In this document: positions 1 to 8,704 of the stretch, piece after piece
Position numbering within the stretch: position 1 is the stretch's first letter
Layout of the letters: every line of letters starts with the position of its first letter
Assembly (NCBI GenBank): GCA_964534275.1
Contig: CAZHQG010000014.1
Coordinates: 1-64,000 of the forward strand
Source: HRBIN30 sp964534275
Lineage (GTDB): Bacteria > Desulfobacterota > Binatia > HRBIN30
Direction of reading: 5' to 3'
Length of the DNA: 64,000 nt
Made by a program: the position numbers and the translations under genes
Notes under the pieces: model-generated
Told to the model about the DNA's origin: nothing
Database searches by the model: none
What the model saw: the letters and a program-made list of their open reading frames with translations, nothing else

Positions 1-26
1 TCGCCCTGGCTAGGGCGAGGGAGAGG
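1..26. repeat. Truncated palindromic repeat at window edge
   Basis: TCGCCCT and AGGGCGA form a 7-bp stem around a 4-base loop at 1-18, followed by GAGGGAGAGG. The left flank is cut by the window start. The sequence is of the same C/T-rich versus G/A-rich type as the unit at 73-116, so both probably belong to one dispersed intergenic repeat family. Confidence 0.4.
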
Positions 27-53
27 ATGAAAGGTGAGGGAGTGGGTCGAACG

Positions 54-908
54 TCAATCCACGACGCAACCCACCCTCACCCGGCGCTGCGCGCCGGCCT
101 CTCCCTGGGGGGAGGCGTCTCTTTCAGTGCTGCGTTGAAACACCAAGAAATACTGGTACGGCAGAAACGTCGGCTCGTCGATCAACACGAGCCCGGCGCG
201 ACTGGCCTCTTCCAACACCACCTCGCGGTCTAACTTGTGGTCCGGCGGCGGTCCCACCGGCAACTCTCGCTTGTGGTAGTCGACGATCACGATGCGCCCG
301 CCAGGCCGGAGCGCATCTCGCAGTCGTTCGAGGTACCGAACCCGATCAGGAAAGTGGTGGTACGTATCCACAACGAACACCAAGTCGAAGAGCCGCGGCG
401 GAAGGCGCGGGTCTGCCGGCGGCGCTAGCACCGGCACCACATTCGCCAGTCCTTCCCGTGTCAGATGCTCGTTCAAGCGATCCAGCTGGCGTGGCTCGAC
501 GTCGATGGCAAACACGACGCCTTTGGGTACGGCGCGCGCCAGCCGGCGCGTGAAGTAGCCCGGCCCGCAACCGACGTCGGCAACCCAGGCGCTCGGAGAA
601 AGCTGCAGGTACGCAATCACCTCGTCGGGACGTTGCCACGCGTCTCGCTCCGCCGACTCCAAGTGCCGAATGTACGCTTCCACATCGGCTGGACCGTGAA
701 CGTCCCGGTTTGCTGCCCCGTGGTGGTGCCCCCGATGACACGGCGTGCACCCGCCAAGCCACAGCACCCAAACGCCCATCGCCAGCAGTGGCCAACGAAA
801 GCGCGAGCGCAGCGCGAATCGCAAAACCCACGGTCGTCGGTTCCCCTTGCGAGCCTGGCTCCAGGGCTTCGCTGGCACGATGCGTTTTCCTTCCTTACGG
901 GTTTCCAC
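54..908 (-). CDS. Class I SAM-dependent methyltransferase with lipoprotein-like signal
   Basis: 284 residues. After a basic N-terminus there is a hydrophobic stretch ending in a lipobox-like LGGC at about residues 51-54, suggesting export and lipid anchoring. The SAM-binding glycine motif (ADVGCGPGYF) follows at about 110, then an acidic strand end (IDVEP) and a VDTYHHF motif, as in Methyltransf_11/25 enzymes. The substrate is unknown. The GTG start overlaps the TPR gene stop by 14 bases; an alternative GTG at 878 has a better Shine-Dalgarno (GGAAGG) and is equally plausible. The last residues, from about SPQGEAG onward, are encoded in a dispersed palindromic repeat and are probably not original. 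It is likely co-transcribed with the upstream TPR gene. Confidence 0.75.
   Translation of the reverse strand: METRKEGKRIVPAKPWSQARKGNRRPWVLRFALRSRFRWPLLAMGVWVLWLGGCTPCHRGHHHGAANRDVHGPADVEAYIRHLESAERDAWQRPDEVIAYLQLSPSAWVADVGCGPGYFTRRLARAVPKGVVFAIDVEPRQLDRLNEHLTREGLANVVPVLAPPADPRLPPRLFDLVFVVDTYHHFPDRVRYLERLRDALRPGGRIVIVDYHKRELPVGPPPDHKLDREVVLEEASRAGLVLIDEPTFLPYQYFLVFQRSTERDASPQGEAGAQRRVRVGCVVD
73..116. repeat. Dispersed palindromic (REP-like) repeat
   Basis: A CCTCACCCGG core, a 7-bp stem (CCGGCGC / GCGCCGG, 81-97, loop TGC) and a CTCTCCC tail followed by a G run. Such units are commonly scattered between genes in high-GC proteobacterial genomes. Here it lies inside the 3' end of the methyltransferase gene and supplies about its last 20 codons. 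Only this copy and the fragment at 1-26 are visible. Confidence 0.5.
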
Positions 909-1590
909 GAATCACGCCAACGTAACGGTGAAGCAACGCTTCCGCCTCGTTGCGCTGGCGCAGCTTTCCGTCGCGCTCGGCGATGGCAATTGCGGCGCGT
1001 AGCAGCTCCACTGCTCGCTCCCGGTCGCCACGATCGAAATACAGCTGCGCCAATTCCACTCGCGCTCCGACCGCATGCTCCGGTTCGAGCGCAATTGCCT
1101 TGGTCAGGCACTCTTCAGCCTTGCGTTGGTTGCCGCCCAGCAGGCGCGGCAACTGCCGGTACAGCCCTCCTTTCGCTGTCAGCGCGTCTGGGTGGTTGGG
1201 ATTCAGTTCCAAGGCGCGGTCGAGGTCGCGATTGAGCCGCATGAGGTTCAGAGGGTTCGGGCTGGCCCCGTCGAGCAACAACAGCCTGCCCTTGGTGGCG
1301 AAGCGCGCAAAATGCGCGTCGGCATTCTGTTCATCCAGCGCCAAGGCCTCTTCCGATAAACGCAAACCCTCTGTGTATAGCTGCCGCTTCGTCGTGGGGT
1401 CGGGGGCGTCTTCGCCGCGTTTCAGGAGCTCCACTGCGCGCTGTGCGAGCACCTTTGCCTTCTCGCGTGGCGACTGTTCCGCCGCAAGCACCGGAGCAGC
1501 GCTCGCTGCGGGCTCGGCCCCCACGCCCGCAGGAGCCCAAAGATGCCCAGCGATCAGCAACACTCCTACGAACGCGCAACCGACCCGCAT
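895..1590 (-). CDS. Secreted/periplasmic TPR-repeat protein
   Basis: 231 residues from the ATG chosen here, which starts right before a signal-peptide-like segment (MRVGCAFVG, then a hydrophobic core to about residue 25). The frame stays open further upstream, but that part is basic and not signal-like. After an Ala-rich linker there are tetratricopeptide-type helices: A-L-N-P-N-H-P-D-A at about 135 and the A-I-A-L-E-P-E-H unit at about 175 are characteristic TPR turns. TPR proteins are scaffolds, and no enzymatic motif is visible. It precedes and overlaps the methyltransferase gene, so the two are probably one transcription unit. Confidence 0.75.
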   Translation of the reverse strand: MRVGCAFVGVLLIAGHLWAPAGVGAEPAASAAPVLAAEQSPREKAKVLAQRAVELLKRGEDAPDPTTKRQLYTEGLRLSEEALALDEQNADAHFARFATKGRLLLLDGASPNPLNLMRLNRDLDRALELNPNHPDALTAKGGLYRQLPRLLGGNQRKAEECLTKAIALEPEHAVGARVELAQLYFDRGDRERAVELLRAAIAIAERDGKLRQRNEAEALLHRYVGVIRGNP

Positions 1591-1742
1591 GGCCACCGAA
1601 CTCGGCCTGGGCTTGTAGCACGCACCTCGACCCACCGGAACACGGTAACGCCTTCGAACGGGGCTCCCCCTTGCCCCAGGGCCCAAAACCAAGTGCACGC
1701 GAATTTCCTTGCCTTCGCTCGCGGTGTACACTGCACGCTCGA

Positions 1743-3269
1743 ATGAGCCAGAACACTGCAGTCACGGCGGCGTGGCATTATCATCGGGTCACAAGCCATT
1801 CTTGGGAAAGCGTTCGCAAAGGTCCGCACACGCTGGACTGGTCGAATTACCCCCGCCCGTTCAAGATCTATCGGGATCTCCCAGCACTGCCGTTACCCCA
1901 AACCTGGTCACGATCGACACGGCCCGGCTTGGCAGCGGTGTTGGACTCGGGAGAAACGTCGCCCTTGCGTGGCAAGGTGGACGCCGCGGCGCTCGCGCGC
2001 ATCCTGTATTTGAGCGCAGGAGTCATGCGCTGGCGCGACCTTGGTGGCATGCGCGTACCTTTTCGCGCTGCTGCCTGTACGGGGAACCTGCACCACATCG
2101 ATACGTACGTGGTCTGCGCTCATGTTCCTGGCTTGGACGCCGGGGTGTACCACTTCGGCCCTCACGACTTTGCCCTCCGCTGCCTACGACGCGGTGACTT
2201 TCGCGGGAACCTGTGTGCTGCAGCCGCGGCACCCGAGGAGTTTCGCGACGCGCCAGTTTGGCTCGTGTTCACGAGCACGTTCTGGCGCAACGCTTGGAAG
2301 TACCGCGCGCGCACGTACCGGCACGCATTCTGGGACTGCGGAACCATCCTCGCCAACCTGCTCGCTGCGGCAACGAGTGGCGAAATCCGGCATCGATTGC
2401 TTGTGGGATTCGTGGACGACGACGTGAACCACCTGATCGGGGTGGATGGCCGTCGCGAAGCTGCTCTCGCGCTGGTTGCGCTTGGTTCGGGAGTGCCCGC
2501 ACCTACCCGGCGGGAGGAAGTACCCGCGCTCCAGCTAGCGGTGGAACCGTCCTCGCCGCGTGAAATCGAATACCCGGAAATTGTCGCCATGCACCGCGCC
2601 TCTGCCTTGTCCGATGCCGACGAGGTGCGCGCCTGGCGCCGCGGTGCCCGCAACATCAGCGCCGGTGCGGTCGCCGCCGCCACGCTTCTTCCGGCGCTCC
2701 CGCAGCTCCCTTCCGCACCCATCGAAGACGTCATCGCGAAGCGTGGCTCGACCCGGCAGTTTGCACGCGAGCCGATCCGCGCGGACGTGTTCGGAACCAT
2801 CCTGCGGGCCGCGTGCACACGGGTGCCTGCGGAGTTCCAAGCTCAGGCGCGGTTGACGAGCGCTTATGTCATCGCCCACGCGGTGCAGGGGCTCGAAGCG
2901 GGAACCTATGCGAGCACTGCCGACGGCAGCCGCTTGCTTCCCTTAGCCAGGGGAAATTTTCGGCACGAAGCAGGGGCGCTTGCGCTTGGCCAGGCACTGG
3001 CCGCGGACGCCGCAGCGAACGTGTACATGCTCGCCGATCTCCACACGATCCTTCCGGCGCTGGGCAACCGAGGGTACCGCGCAGCTCAACTGGAAGGAGG
3101 CATTGCCGGCGGGAGGATGTATCTTGCCGCATTCGCGCTCGGAATTGGCGCAACCGGACTCACCTTTTTCGACGACGACGTAACGGCCTTTTTCTCTCCG
3201 CACGCGGCGGGAAAAAGCGTGATGTTTCTCACCGCGGTGGGAAAGCCAGCAAAGCGGAGCGCGCGTTGA
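1743..3269 (+). CDS. SagB/ThcOx-type double nitroreductase-domain protein
   Basis: 508 residues with two FMN-dependent nitroreductase-like halves (about 70-260 and 330-500). The N-terminus (YHRVTSHSWESVRKGPH, then LDWSNYP) is the typical leader of SagB/ThcOx family dehydrogenases. The second half carries the STRQF motif (about 335) and a C-terminal block (LEGGIAGGRMYLAA...GATGLTFFDDDV) matching the family's FMN fold. SagB relatives oxidise azolines in peptide natural products, but double-domain stand-alone members of unknown substrate are common. No YcaO, LanB-like or precursor peptide gene is nearby. The ATG at 1743 was chosen because the family leader starts directly after it. Confidence 0.8.
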   Translation: MSQNTAVTAAWHYHRVTSHSWESVRKGPHTLDWSNYPRPFKIYRDLPALPLPQTWSRSTRPGLAAVLDSGETSPLRGKVDAAALARILYLSAGVMRWRDLGGMRVPFRAAACTGNLHHIDTYVVCAHVPGLDAGVYHFGPHDFALRCLRRGDFRGNLCAAAAAPEEFRDAPVWLVFTSTFWRNAWKYRARTYRHAFWDCGTILANLLAAATSGEIRHRLLVGFVDDDVNHLIGVDGRREAALALVALGSGVPAPTRREEVPALQLAVEPSSPREIEYPEIVAMHRASALSDADEVRAWRRGARNISAGAVAAATLLPALPQLPSAPIEDVIAKRGSTRQFAREPIRADVFGTILRAACTRVPAEFQAQARLTSAYVIAHAVQGLEAGTYASTADGSRLLPLARGNFRHEAGALALGQALAADAAANVYMLADLHTILPALGNRGYRAAQLEGGIAGGRMYLAAFALGIGATGLTFFDDDVTAFFSPHAAGKSVMFLTAVGKPAKRSAR

Positions 3270-3305
3270 CACGAAGCGACTGCGTGTGCCGGGCGCATCC
3301 ACGCT

Positions 3306-4358
3306 TCACACGTTGAAGCGAAAGTGGATCATGTCGCCGTCGCGAACAACGTAGTCCTTCCCTTCAAGCCGCAGCTTCCCTGCTTCCCGGGCTTTCGCCT
3401 CGCTCCCGTAGTGCACGAAGTCCTCGAAGGCGACCACTTCGGCGCGGATAAACCCCCGCTCGATATCGCTGTGGATCTTGCCGGCGGCTTTCACTGCAGT
3501 TGTTCCGCGGCGGATGGTCCAGGCGCGCACTTCGTCTTCGCCGGCAGTGAGGAAGCTGATCAAGTCGAGGAGTTCGTACGCCATGCGAATGAAACGCTCG
3601 CGTGCCGAGCTCGCGAGCCCGAGATCGGCTAGAAACGCCGGTCGGTCTTGCTCCGGCAACTTGGCAATCTCCATTTCGATTTGGCCGGCGAGGACCAGCC
3701 CTGGAACCCCTTCCTGCTCCAGCCAGGCTTGCATCTCGGGAGGCAACGGCTCTCGGGCGTGCTCCTCGCCCACGTTCCACACCGCCATGAACGGCTTGCG
3801 CGACAAGAAGCCAAAACCAGCCAGTGCAGTGGCTTCTTCAGCGGTCCATTCCATCCGACGCAGCGCTTGCTCCGCATCGAGGGTTTGTTTCAGCCTCTCC
3901 AGCAAGGCCCGTTCGCGCTCCTTGCCTTTCTCTTTTTTCAGCCGTTCCAGCCGCCGCTCGACGATCATCAAGTCGTTGAGGACCAGTTCGCTTTTGAACG
4001 CTTCCAGGTCTCGTACCGGTGCGGGAGGTTCAGCGGTCAGCGGATCGACAAACCCACGCACGACTTGCACGAGAGCATCGACGTCTCGCATCTGAGCGAT
4101 CGTGGTTGGGTCCAACGCCGACGAGGAAGACGACCCCAGTGGCGCAGGAAAGTCCACAAAGACAATTTCCGCATAGGTGACTTTGCGCGGGCGGAAACGT
4201 CGCGCGAGTTCATCCACGCGAGCGTCCGGCACCTTGATCGTGCCAAGGTGCACCGCACCGGGCTCGGCAAAGCTTCCAACCTGCGCTTCTTGCTCCGTCA
4301 GCGCATTGAAAATGGTTGTCTTTCCGCTGCGCGGGAAGCCAACGATGCCGACCTTCAT
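3306..4358 (-). CDS. ychF: Divergent YchF/OLA1-like P-loop ATPase with TGS-like C-terminus
   Basis: 350 residues, close to the 363 of typical YchF. A P-loop GFPRSGKTT (7-15) opens the protein and the C-terminus (GKDYVVRDGDMIHFRFNV) is the unmistakable YchF TGS/DUF933 ending. YchF proteins are Obg-related and bind ATP in preference to GTP, associating with ribosomes. This copy deviates: the usual GLPNVGKST P-loop is GFPRSGKTT, and the switch DIAGLV-type motif reads DFPAPLG. Start at MKVGIVG. It lies 13 bases downstream of argG and appears to end the arginine operon. It may be a paralogue rather than the canonical housekeeping YchF. Confidence 0.85.
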   Translation of the reverse strand: MKVGIVGFPRSGKTTIFNALTEQEAQVGSFAEPGAVHLGTIKVPDARVDELARRFRPRKVTYAEIVFVDFPAPLGSSSSSALDPTTIAQMRDVDALVQVVRGFVDPLTAEPPAPVRDLEAFKSELVLNDLMIVERRLERLKKEKGKERERALLERLKQTLDAEQALRRMEWTAEEATALAGFGFLSRKPFMAVWNVGEEHAREPLPPEMQAWLEQEGVPGLVLAGQIEMEIAKLPEQDRPAFLADLGLASSARERFIRMAYELLDLISFLTAGEDEVRAWTIRRGTTAVKAAGKIHSDIERGFIRAEVVAFEDFVHYGSEAKAREAGKLRLEGKDYVVRDGDMIHFRFNV

Positions 4359-4371
4359 GATTCCTCGAAGC

Positions 4372-5577
4372 TCAGGCGCGCGAGCGCACCTGGCCCGCAA
4401 TCTTCAAGCGCAAGGCGTTCAGCCGAATGAAGCCCTCGGCGTCGGCTTGGCGGTAGACCGAGTCTGCCTCGAATGTGGCAATGTCGGGGCGATACAGCGA
4501 GCGCGGTGCCTTGCGGCCCACCACCGAGGCGCTGCCTTTGAATAACTTCAACCGCGCGGTACCCGTTACGGCCTTCTGTGCCTCGTCGACCATCGCCTGC
4601 AGCATGAACCGCTCGGGAGCGAACCAGTATCCGTAATAAACCATTTCCGCGTACCGGGGCACGAGGCTGTCGCGCAAGTGCATGACTTCCCGATCGAGCG
4701 TAATCGACTCCACGGCACGATGCGCCAAATGCAGAAGCGTGCCCCCTGGGGTTTCGTAAACGCCACGCGATTTCATCCCGACATACCGGTTTTCCACGAT
4801 GTCTACCCGGCCCACCCCGTGGCGGCCAGCAATGGCATTCAGGCGTGCAAGCAAGGTGGCAGGAGACAACCGCTCGCCGTTCACCGCGACCGGATTGCCC
4901 TCTTCGTATTCGATCTCGACATACTCGGGTTGATCGGGTGCCTTTTCTGGAGACACGGTGAGTTGGAACATGTCCTCGTAGGGCTCTCGCCAGGGGTCTT
5001 CGAGGATCCCGCCTTCGTAGCTGATGTGGAACAAGTTCCGGTCGGTGCTGTACGGTTTTTCGACGGTCACGGGGACCGGAATCCCGTGGCGCTCGGCGAA
5101 TTCGAGGAGTTTCGAGCGAGAATTCAAGTCCCACACACGCCACGGAGCGATGACCCGAATCTCGGGACGCAACGCGTAGTACGTCAGTTCGAATCGTACT
5201 TGGTCGTTCCCTTTGCCCGTCGCCCCGTGGGCCACGGCGTCGGCTCCTTCGGCAACAGCAATCTCGATTTGGCGCTTGGCAATCAGTGGGCGGGCAATGG
5301 AGGTCCCGAGAAGGTACGCGCCTTCGTACACCGCATTGGCGCGCAACATGGGAAACACAAAATCGCGCACGAACTCCTCGCGCAAATCTTCGATGTACAC
5401 CTTGCTCGCACCGGTTCGCCGGGCCTTCTCTTCGACCGGAGCGAGTTCTTCGCCCTGCCCCAGGTCGGCGCAAAATGCCACCACCTCGCACCCGTACGTA
5501 TCCACCAGCCAGCGAAGGATGACGGACGTATCCAGCCCGCCCGAGTATGCCAAAACCACTTTTTTCGGTGCTTCCAT
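4372..5577 (-). CDS. argG: Argininosuccinate synthase
   Basis: 401 residues, normal family length. Joins citrulline and aspartate using ATP, the penultimate step of arginine synthesis, in the cytoplasm. The N-terminal PP-loop (LAYSGGLDTSVIL, about 9-21) binds ATP. The central GATGKGNDQVRFE and the YSTDRNLFHISYEGG block are diagnostic for ArgG. It starts 6 bases after the argF stop and is followed by the ychF-like gene, continuing the argB-argD-argF-argG order. Confidence 0.97.
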   Translation of the reverse strand: MEAPKKVVLAYSGGLDTSVILRWLVDTYGCEVVAFCADLGQGEELAPVEEKARRTGASKVYIEDLREEFVRDFVFPMLRANAVYEGAYLLGTSIARPLIAKRQIEIAVAEGADAVAHGATGKGNDQVRFELTYYALRPEIRVIAPWRVWDLNSRSKLLEFAERHGIPVPVTVEKPYSTDRNLFHISYEGGILEDPWREPYEDMFQLTVSPEKAPDQPEYVEIEYEEGNPVAVNGERLSPATLLARLNAIAGRHGVGRVDIVENRYVGMKSRGVYETPGGTLLHLAHRAVESITLDREVMHLRDSLVPRYAEMVYYGYWFAPERFMLQAMVDEAQKAVTGTARLKLFKGSASVVGRKAPRSLYRPDIATFEADSVYRQADAEGFIRLNALRLKIAGQVRSRA

Positions 5578-5583
5578 TGCAGG

Positions 5584-6540
5584 CTACTCCTTCGTGGGCC
5601 GCCATCCACGCGCCGTGCGCTGCTCGTCGTGGTGCCGGACCAGCCACACCAAGATGGCCTTTTGTACATGGAGGCGATTTTCCGCTTGGTCGAACACGAT
5701 CGATTGCGGCCCGTCGATGACCTCGTCGGTAATTTCTTCGCCGCGGTGTGCAGGCAGGCAATGCATCACCAAGGCATCAGGCTTTGCGAGGCGCACGAGC
5801 GCCGCGTTGACTTGATAGTCCGCAAACGCTCGTCGGCGCTGTTCCGCCTCGGCTTCCTGCCCCATGCTGGTCCAGGTGTCCGTGTAAATCACGTCGGCGC
5901 CGTGCGCCGCCTGAGCCGGGTCGTGCACCAAGGTCACCCGAGCCCCGGCCGCACGCGCGCCGGCAAGCACCTCGGCATCCGGCTCGTATCCGGTCGGGCA
6001 CGCAACCACCAGTTCGAAGCCAAAGCGCGCTGCCGCGTTCATCCAAGAGTGCGCCATGTTGTTGCCGTCGCCGATAAAGGCCACGCGGAGCTGCGCAAGG
6101 TCGCGGCGAAATTCGCGGAGCGTAAAGCAGTCCGACAATACTTGGCAGGGATGCAAGCGGTCGGACAAACCGTTCACCACAGGCACTCGCGCCCAGCGCG
6201 CGAGTTCTTCAAGGGTCCGATGGTCGTACACGCGCGCCATGATCACGTCGACCCAACGCTCCAGGTTCCGGGCTGCATCGGCAACGGTTTCGCGTTTTCC
6301 CAATTGGATGTCCGCAGGGGTGAGGTACACCGCATGCCCGCCAAGGTGGAACATGCCGACATCGAAGGTCACGTGGGTGCGCAAGCTCGGCTTCTCGAAA
6401 ATCATTGCCAGCACCTTGCCGTGCAGGAGCGGGTGCGGGCGGCCAGCTTGCCAGTCGGCCTTCAACTCGCGCGCGAGTCGAAGGATTTCTTCCAGCTCGT
6501 CGCGAGACAAATCGAGCAAACTCAAGAAGTCGCGTTTCAT
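5584..6540 (-). CDS. argF: Ornithine carbamoyltransferase
   Basis: 318 residues. Transfers the carbamoyl group to ornithine to give citrulline. Visible signatures are the carbamoyl-phosphate loop (EKPSLRTHVTF, about 49; usual form STRTR in family), the HPCQ motif (about 130) and the ornithine-loop HCLPAHRGEE near 267. The EKPSLRTH variant is typical of one bacterial ArgF subgroup. The ATG at 6540 overlaps the argD stop in an ATGA junction, so translational coupling with argD is likely. A longer open frame upstream lies inside argD and was not used. Confidence 0.96.
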   Translation of the reverse strand: MKRDFLSLLDLSRDELEEILRLARELKADWQAGRPHPLLHGKVLAMIFEKPSLRTHVTFDVGMFHLGGHAVYLTPADIQLGKRETVADAARNLERWVDVIMARVYDHRTLEELARWARVPVVNGLSDRLHPCQVLSDCFTLREFRRDLAQLRVAFIGDGNNMAHSWMNAAARFGFELVVACPTGYEPDAEVLAGARAAGARVTLVHDPAQAAHGADVIYTDTWTSMGQEAEAEQRRRAFADYQVNAALVRLAKPDALVMHCLPAHRGEEITDEVIDGPQSIVFDQAENRLHVQKAILVWLVRHHDEQRTARGWRPTKE

Positions 6541-7721
6541 GCCTGCAAAACCTCGGCAAGCACAGCTACCGCGCGGTCGATTTCCGTGGCAGACACCACC
6601 AGGGGAGGAGCCAAGCGCACCACCCGCTCGGCAGTCGCGTTCACGATCAGGCCGCGCTCGCGACACGCGTCCGCCACGGGTCCAGCGGGGCCTGTCAACT
6701 CGACCCCCACCAACAGCCCATGCCCCCGCACTTCTCTCACTCTCGGGCAGCGACGCGCCACTTCCTCCAGTTTGCCGCGCAAGTACGCCCCCTGCTGCCG
6801 GCAGTTCTCGAGAACGCCCTCCTCTAGAAGCGCTCGCACCGTGGCTACGGCAGCGGCACACGCAAGTGCGTTGCCCCCAAACGTCGATCCGTGTGCGCCC
6901 AATCCAAAACTTTCTGCCACCTCGGCCCGCGCCAGCATCGCGCCCACAGGCACACCGTTCCCAAGACCTTTTGCGAGCGTCATGATATCGGGCACGACGC
7001 CGAACAGCTCGTAGCCGAACAACGTTCCCAAGCGGCCCATTCCGGTTTGGACTTCATCGAAAATCAGCAAAAGATCGTGGGTCTTGCACCACTGCTGCAA
7101 GGCTCGCAGATACTCCGGATCCACCGGAATCACGCCGCCCTCGGCTTGCACCAACTCCAACATCACCGCCACGGTCTGCGGCGAACGGGCTGCCTCGAGC
7201 GACCGTAAATCGTTGAACGGCACGTATCGAAACCCCTCGGGAAGTGGCTGGAACCCTTGACGTACTTTTTCTTGGCCTGTGGCCGTCAACGTGGCCAGGG
7301 TGCGACCGTGGAAGGACCCTAACATGGTAATAATCTCGTACCGCCCCCCTCCCTTGTCGGAGCCATACCGTCGCGCGAGCTTGATTGCGGCCTCGTTGGC
7401 CTCGGCGCCGCTGTTGCACAGAAAGACGCGGTCCGCGAACGAGTGCGTACACAAGAGTTCCGCGAGTTCTCCCTGCGGGGCGCTGTGGTGCAAGTTGGAA
7501 ACGTGCAGGATCTTGTTTGCTTGCTCGCAAATTGCGGCCGTGACCCGCGGGTGGGCGTGTCCGAGAGCAGTCACGACCGTGCTGGAAAAAAAGTCCAAGT
7601 ACTCGCGACCGTCCGCGTCCCACACACGGCACCCCTGTCCGCGCACCAACGCGAGGGGTGCGCGAGGGTACACAGGAAACAAATAACGGTCGTTCCGGGC
7701 GATAATGTCGGCACTTGTCAT
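6537..7721 (-). CDS. argD: Acetylornithine aminotransferase
   Basis: 394 residues. PLP-dependent class III aminotransferase that converts N-acetylglutamate semialdehyde to N-acetylornithine. The family signature is visible: the GAEANEAAIK phosphate-binding motif, FDEVQTGMGR (about 220), the PLP lysine in TLAKGLGNGVP (about 250), and GSTFGGNALACAAA. The ATG at 7721 gives the usual N-terminus (MTSADIIARNDRY-LFPVYPR); the frame extends further upstream without homology. It starts 34 bases after argB and overlaps argF by the ATGA junction. Confidence 0.96.
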   Translation of the reverse strand: MTSADIIARNDRYLFPVYPRAPLALVRGQGCRVWDADGREYLDFFSSTVVTALGHAHPRVTAAICEQANKILHVSNLHHSAPQGELAELLCTHSFADRVFLCNSGAEANEAAIKLARRYGSDKGGGRYEIITMLGSFHGRTLATLTATGQEKVRQGFQPLPEGFRYVPFNDLRSLEAARSPQTVAVMLELVQAEGGVIPVDPEYLRALQQWCKTHDLLLIFDEVQTGMGRLGTLFGYELFGVVPDIMTLAKGLGNGVPVGAMLARAEVAESFGLGAHGSTFGGNALACAAAVATVRALLEEGVLENCRQQGAYLRGKLEEVARRCPRVREVRGHGLLVGVELTGPAGPVADACRERGLIVNATAERVVRLAPPLVVSATEIDRAVAVLAEVLQA

Positions 7722-7755
7722 GGCCAGCAAGGCAGCGTCGAGGGAAACCCCTCGG

Positions 7756-8691
7756 TTAGCGAGCAGGGCGGCGCCGTGCAATTGCAGCGGCGTCGCTACG
7801 CAACACCACTTCGGTGCCCACCCCGGCGTCGGTGAAAATTTCCAGCAGCACAGCGTGGCGCACGCGGCCATCGACAATATGGGTCTTTTTCGTGCCCCGG
7901 CGCAGTGCGTCGATGCAGCATTCCACCTTTGGAATCATTCCCCCATCGATCACCTTGGAGCGCACGAGTTCCTGCGCTTGTTCCACGTCGATCGTCGAGA
8001 GCACTTGGCCATCGGCTCCGCGGATGCCTTCCACATCGGTGAGCAAAATGAGTTTTTCCGCCTGCAGCGCCGCAGCCAGCTCGCCAGCCACGAGATCCGC
8101 ATTGATGTTGTAGCTCTTGCCGTCTTCTCCCACACCAATCGGGGCGATCACGGGAATGAAATCTGCCCGGTCGAGCGCCTCGATCACCGCGGGATTGATG
8201 GCCTGCACCTCCCCCACGAGGCCGATGTCCACCTTGGTGCGACGGCCGCTTTCCTCCGTTGTGACCGTGAGTTTCCGAGCCCGGATCAACTCGCCATCTT
8301 TCCCGCTCAAGCCCACCGCACGCCCCCCTTGCCGTTGGATGAGAGTCACGATCTCGTTCGTGATCTTCCCTAGGACCATTTCCACCACGTCCATGGTTTG
8401 CGGGTCAGTCACTCGCATTCCCCGCACGAACTGCGGCTCGATGCCCAACATGTCCAGCACGCGGTTAATTTGGGGACCACCGCCGTGAACGATGACCGGG
8501 TTGATCCCGACGTACTTCAGCAGCACGATATCCTGCGCAAAACTTGCCCGCAGGGCATCGTCGGTCATGGCGTGGCCGCCGTACTTGATTACCATCGTCG
8601 TGCCTGCGTAACGACGAATGTACGGCAGGGCTTCGAGCAGCGTGTCTGCTCGCGCAATCAGCTCAGCGACATTCCGCGCGCGTGTTTGCAT
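7756..8691 (-). CDS. argB: Acetylglutamate kinase
   Basis: 311 residues. Phosphorylates N-acetylglutamate, the second and often feedback-regulated step of arginine synthesis. The amino-acid kinase fold is clear: VIKYGGHAM near residue 34, VHGGGPQIN near 69, the NAG-binding NINADLVAGELA near 191 and the C-terminal GTEVV block. The long N-terminal helix before the first strand is typical of the hexameric, arginine-sensitive ArgB type, so feedback inhibition by arginine is likely (inference). First arg gene of the run, 13 bases after hslU. Confidence 0.97.
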   Translation of the reverse strand: MQTRARNVAELIARADTLLEALPYIRRYAGTTMVIKYGGHAMTDDALRASFAQDIVLLKYVGINPVIVHGGGPQINRVLDMLGIEPQFVRGMRVTDPQTMDVVEMVLGKITNEIVTLIQRQGGRAVGLSGKDGELIRARKLTVTTEESGRRTKVDIGLVGEVQAINPAVIEALDRADFIPVIAPIGVGEDGKSYNINADLVAGELAAALQAEKLILLTDVEGIRGADGQVLSTIDVEQAQELVRSKVIDGGMIPKVECCIDALRRGTKKTHIVDGRVRHAVLLEIFTDAGVGTEVVLRSDAAAIARRRPAR

Positions 8692-8704
8692 CGGTCCCCC
8701 GGGC

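Noticed and set aside
4678..7014. A very long plus-strand open frame opposite argG, argF and argD.
   Set aside because: It mirrors three highly conserved arginine genes; its translation has no motif and is explained by GC-biased codon use.
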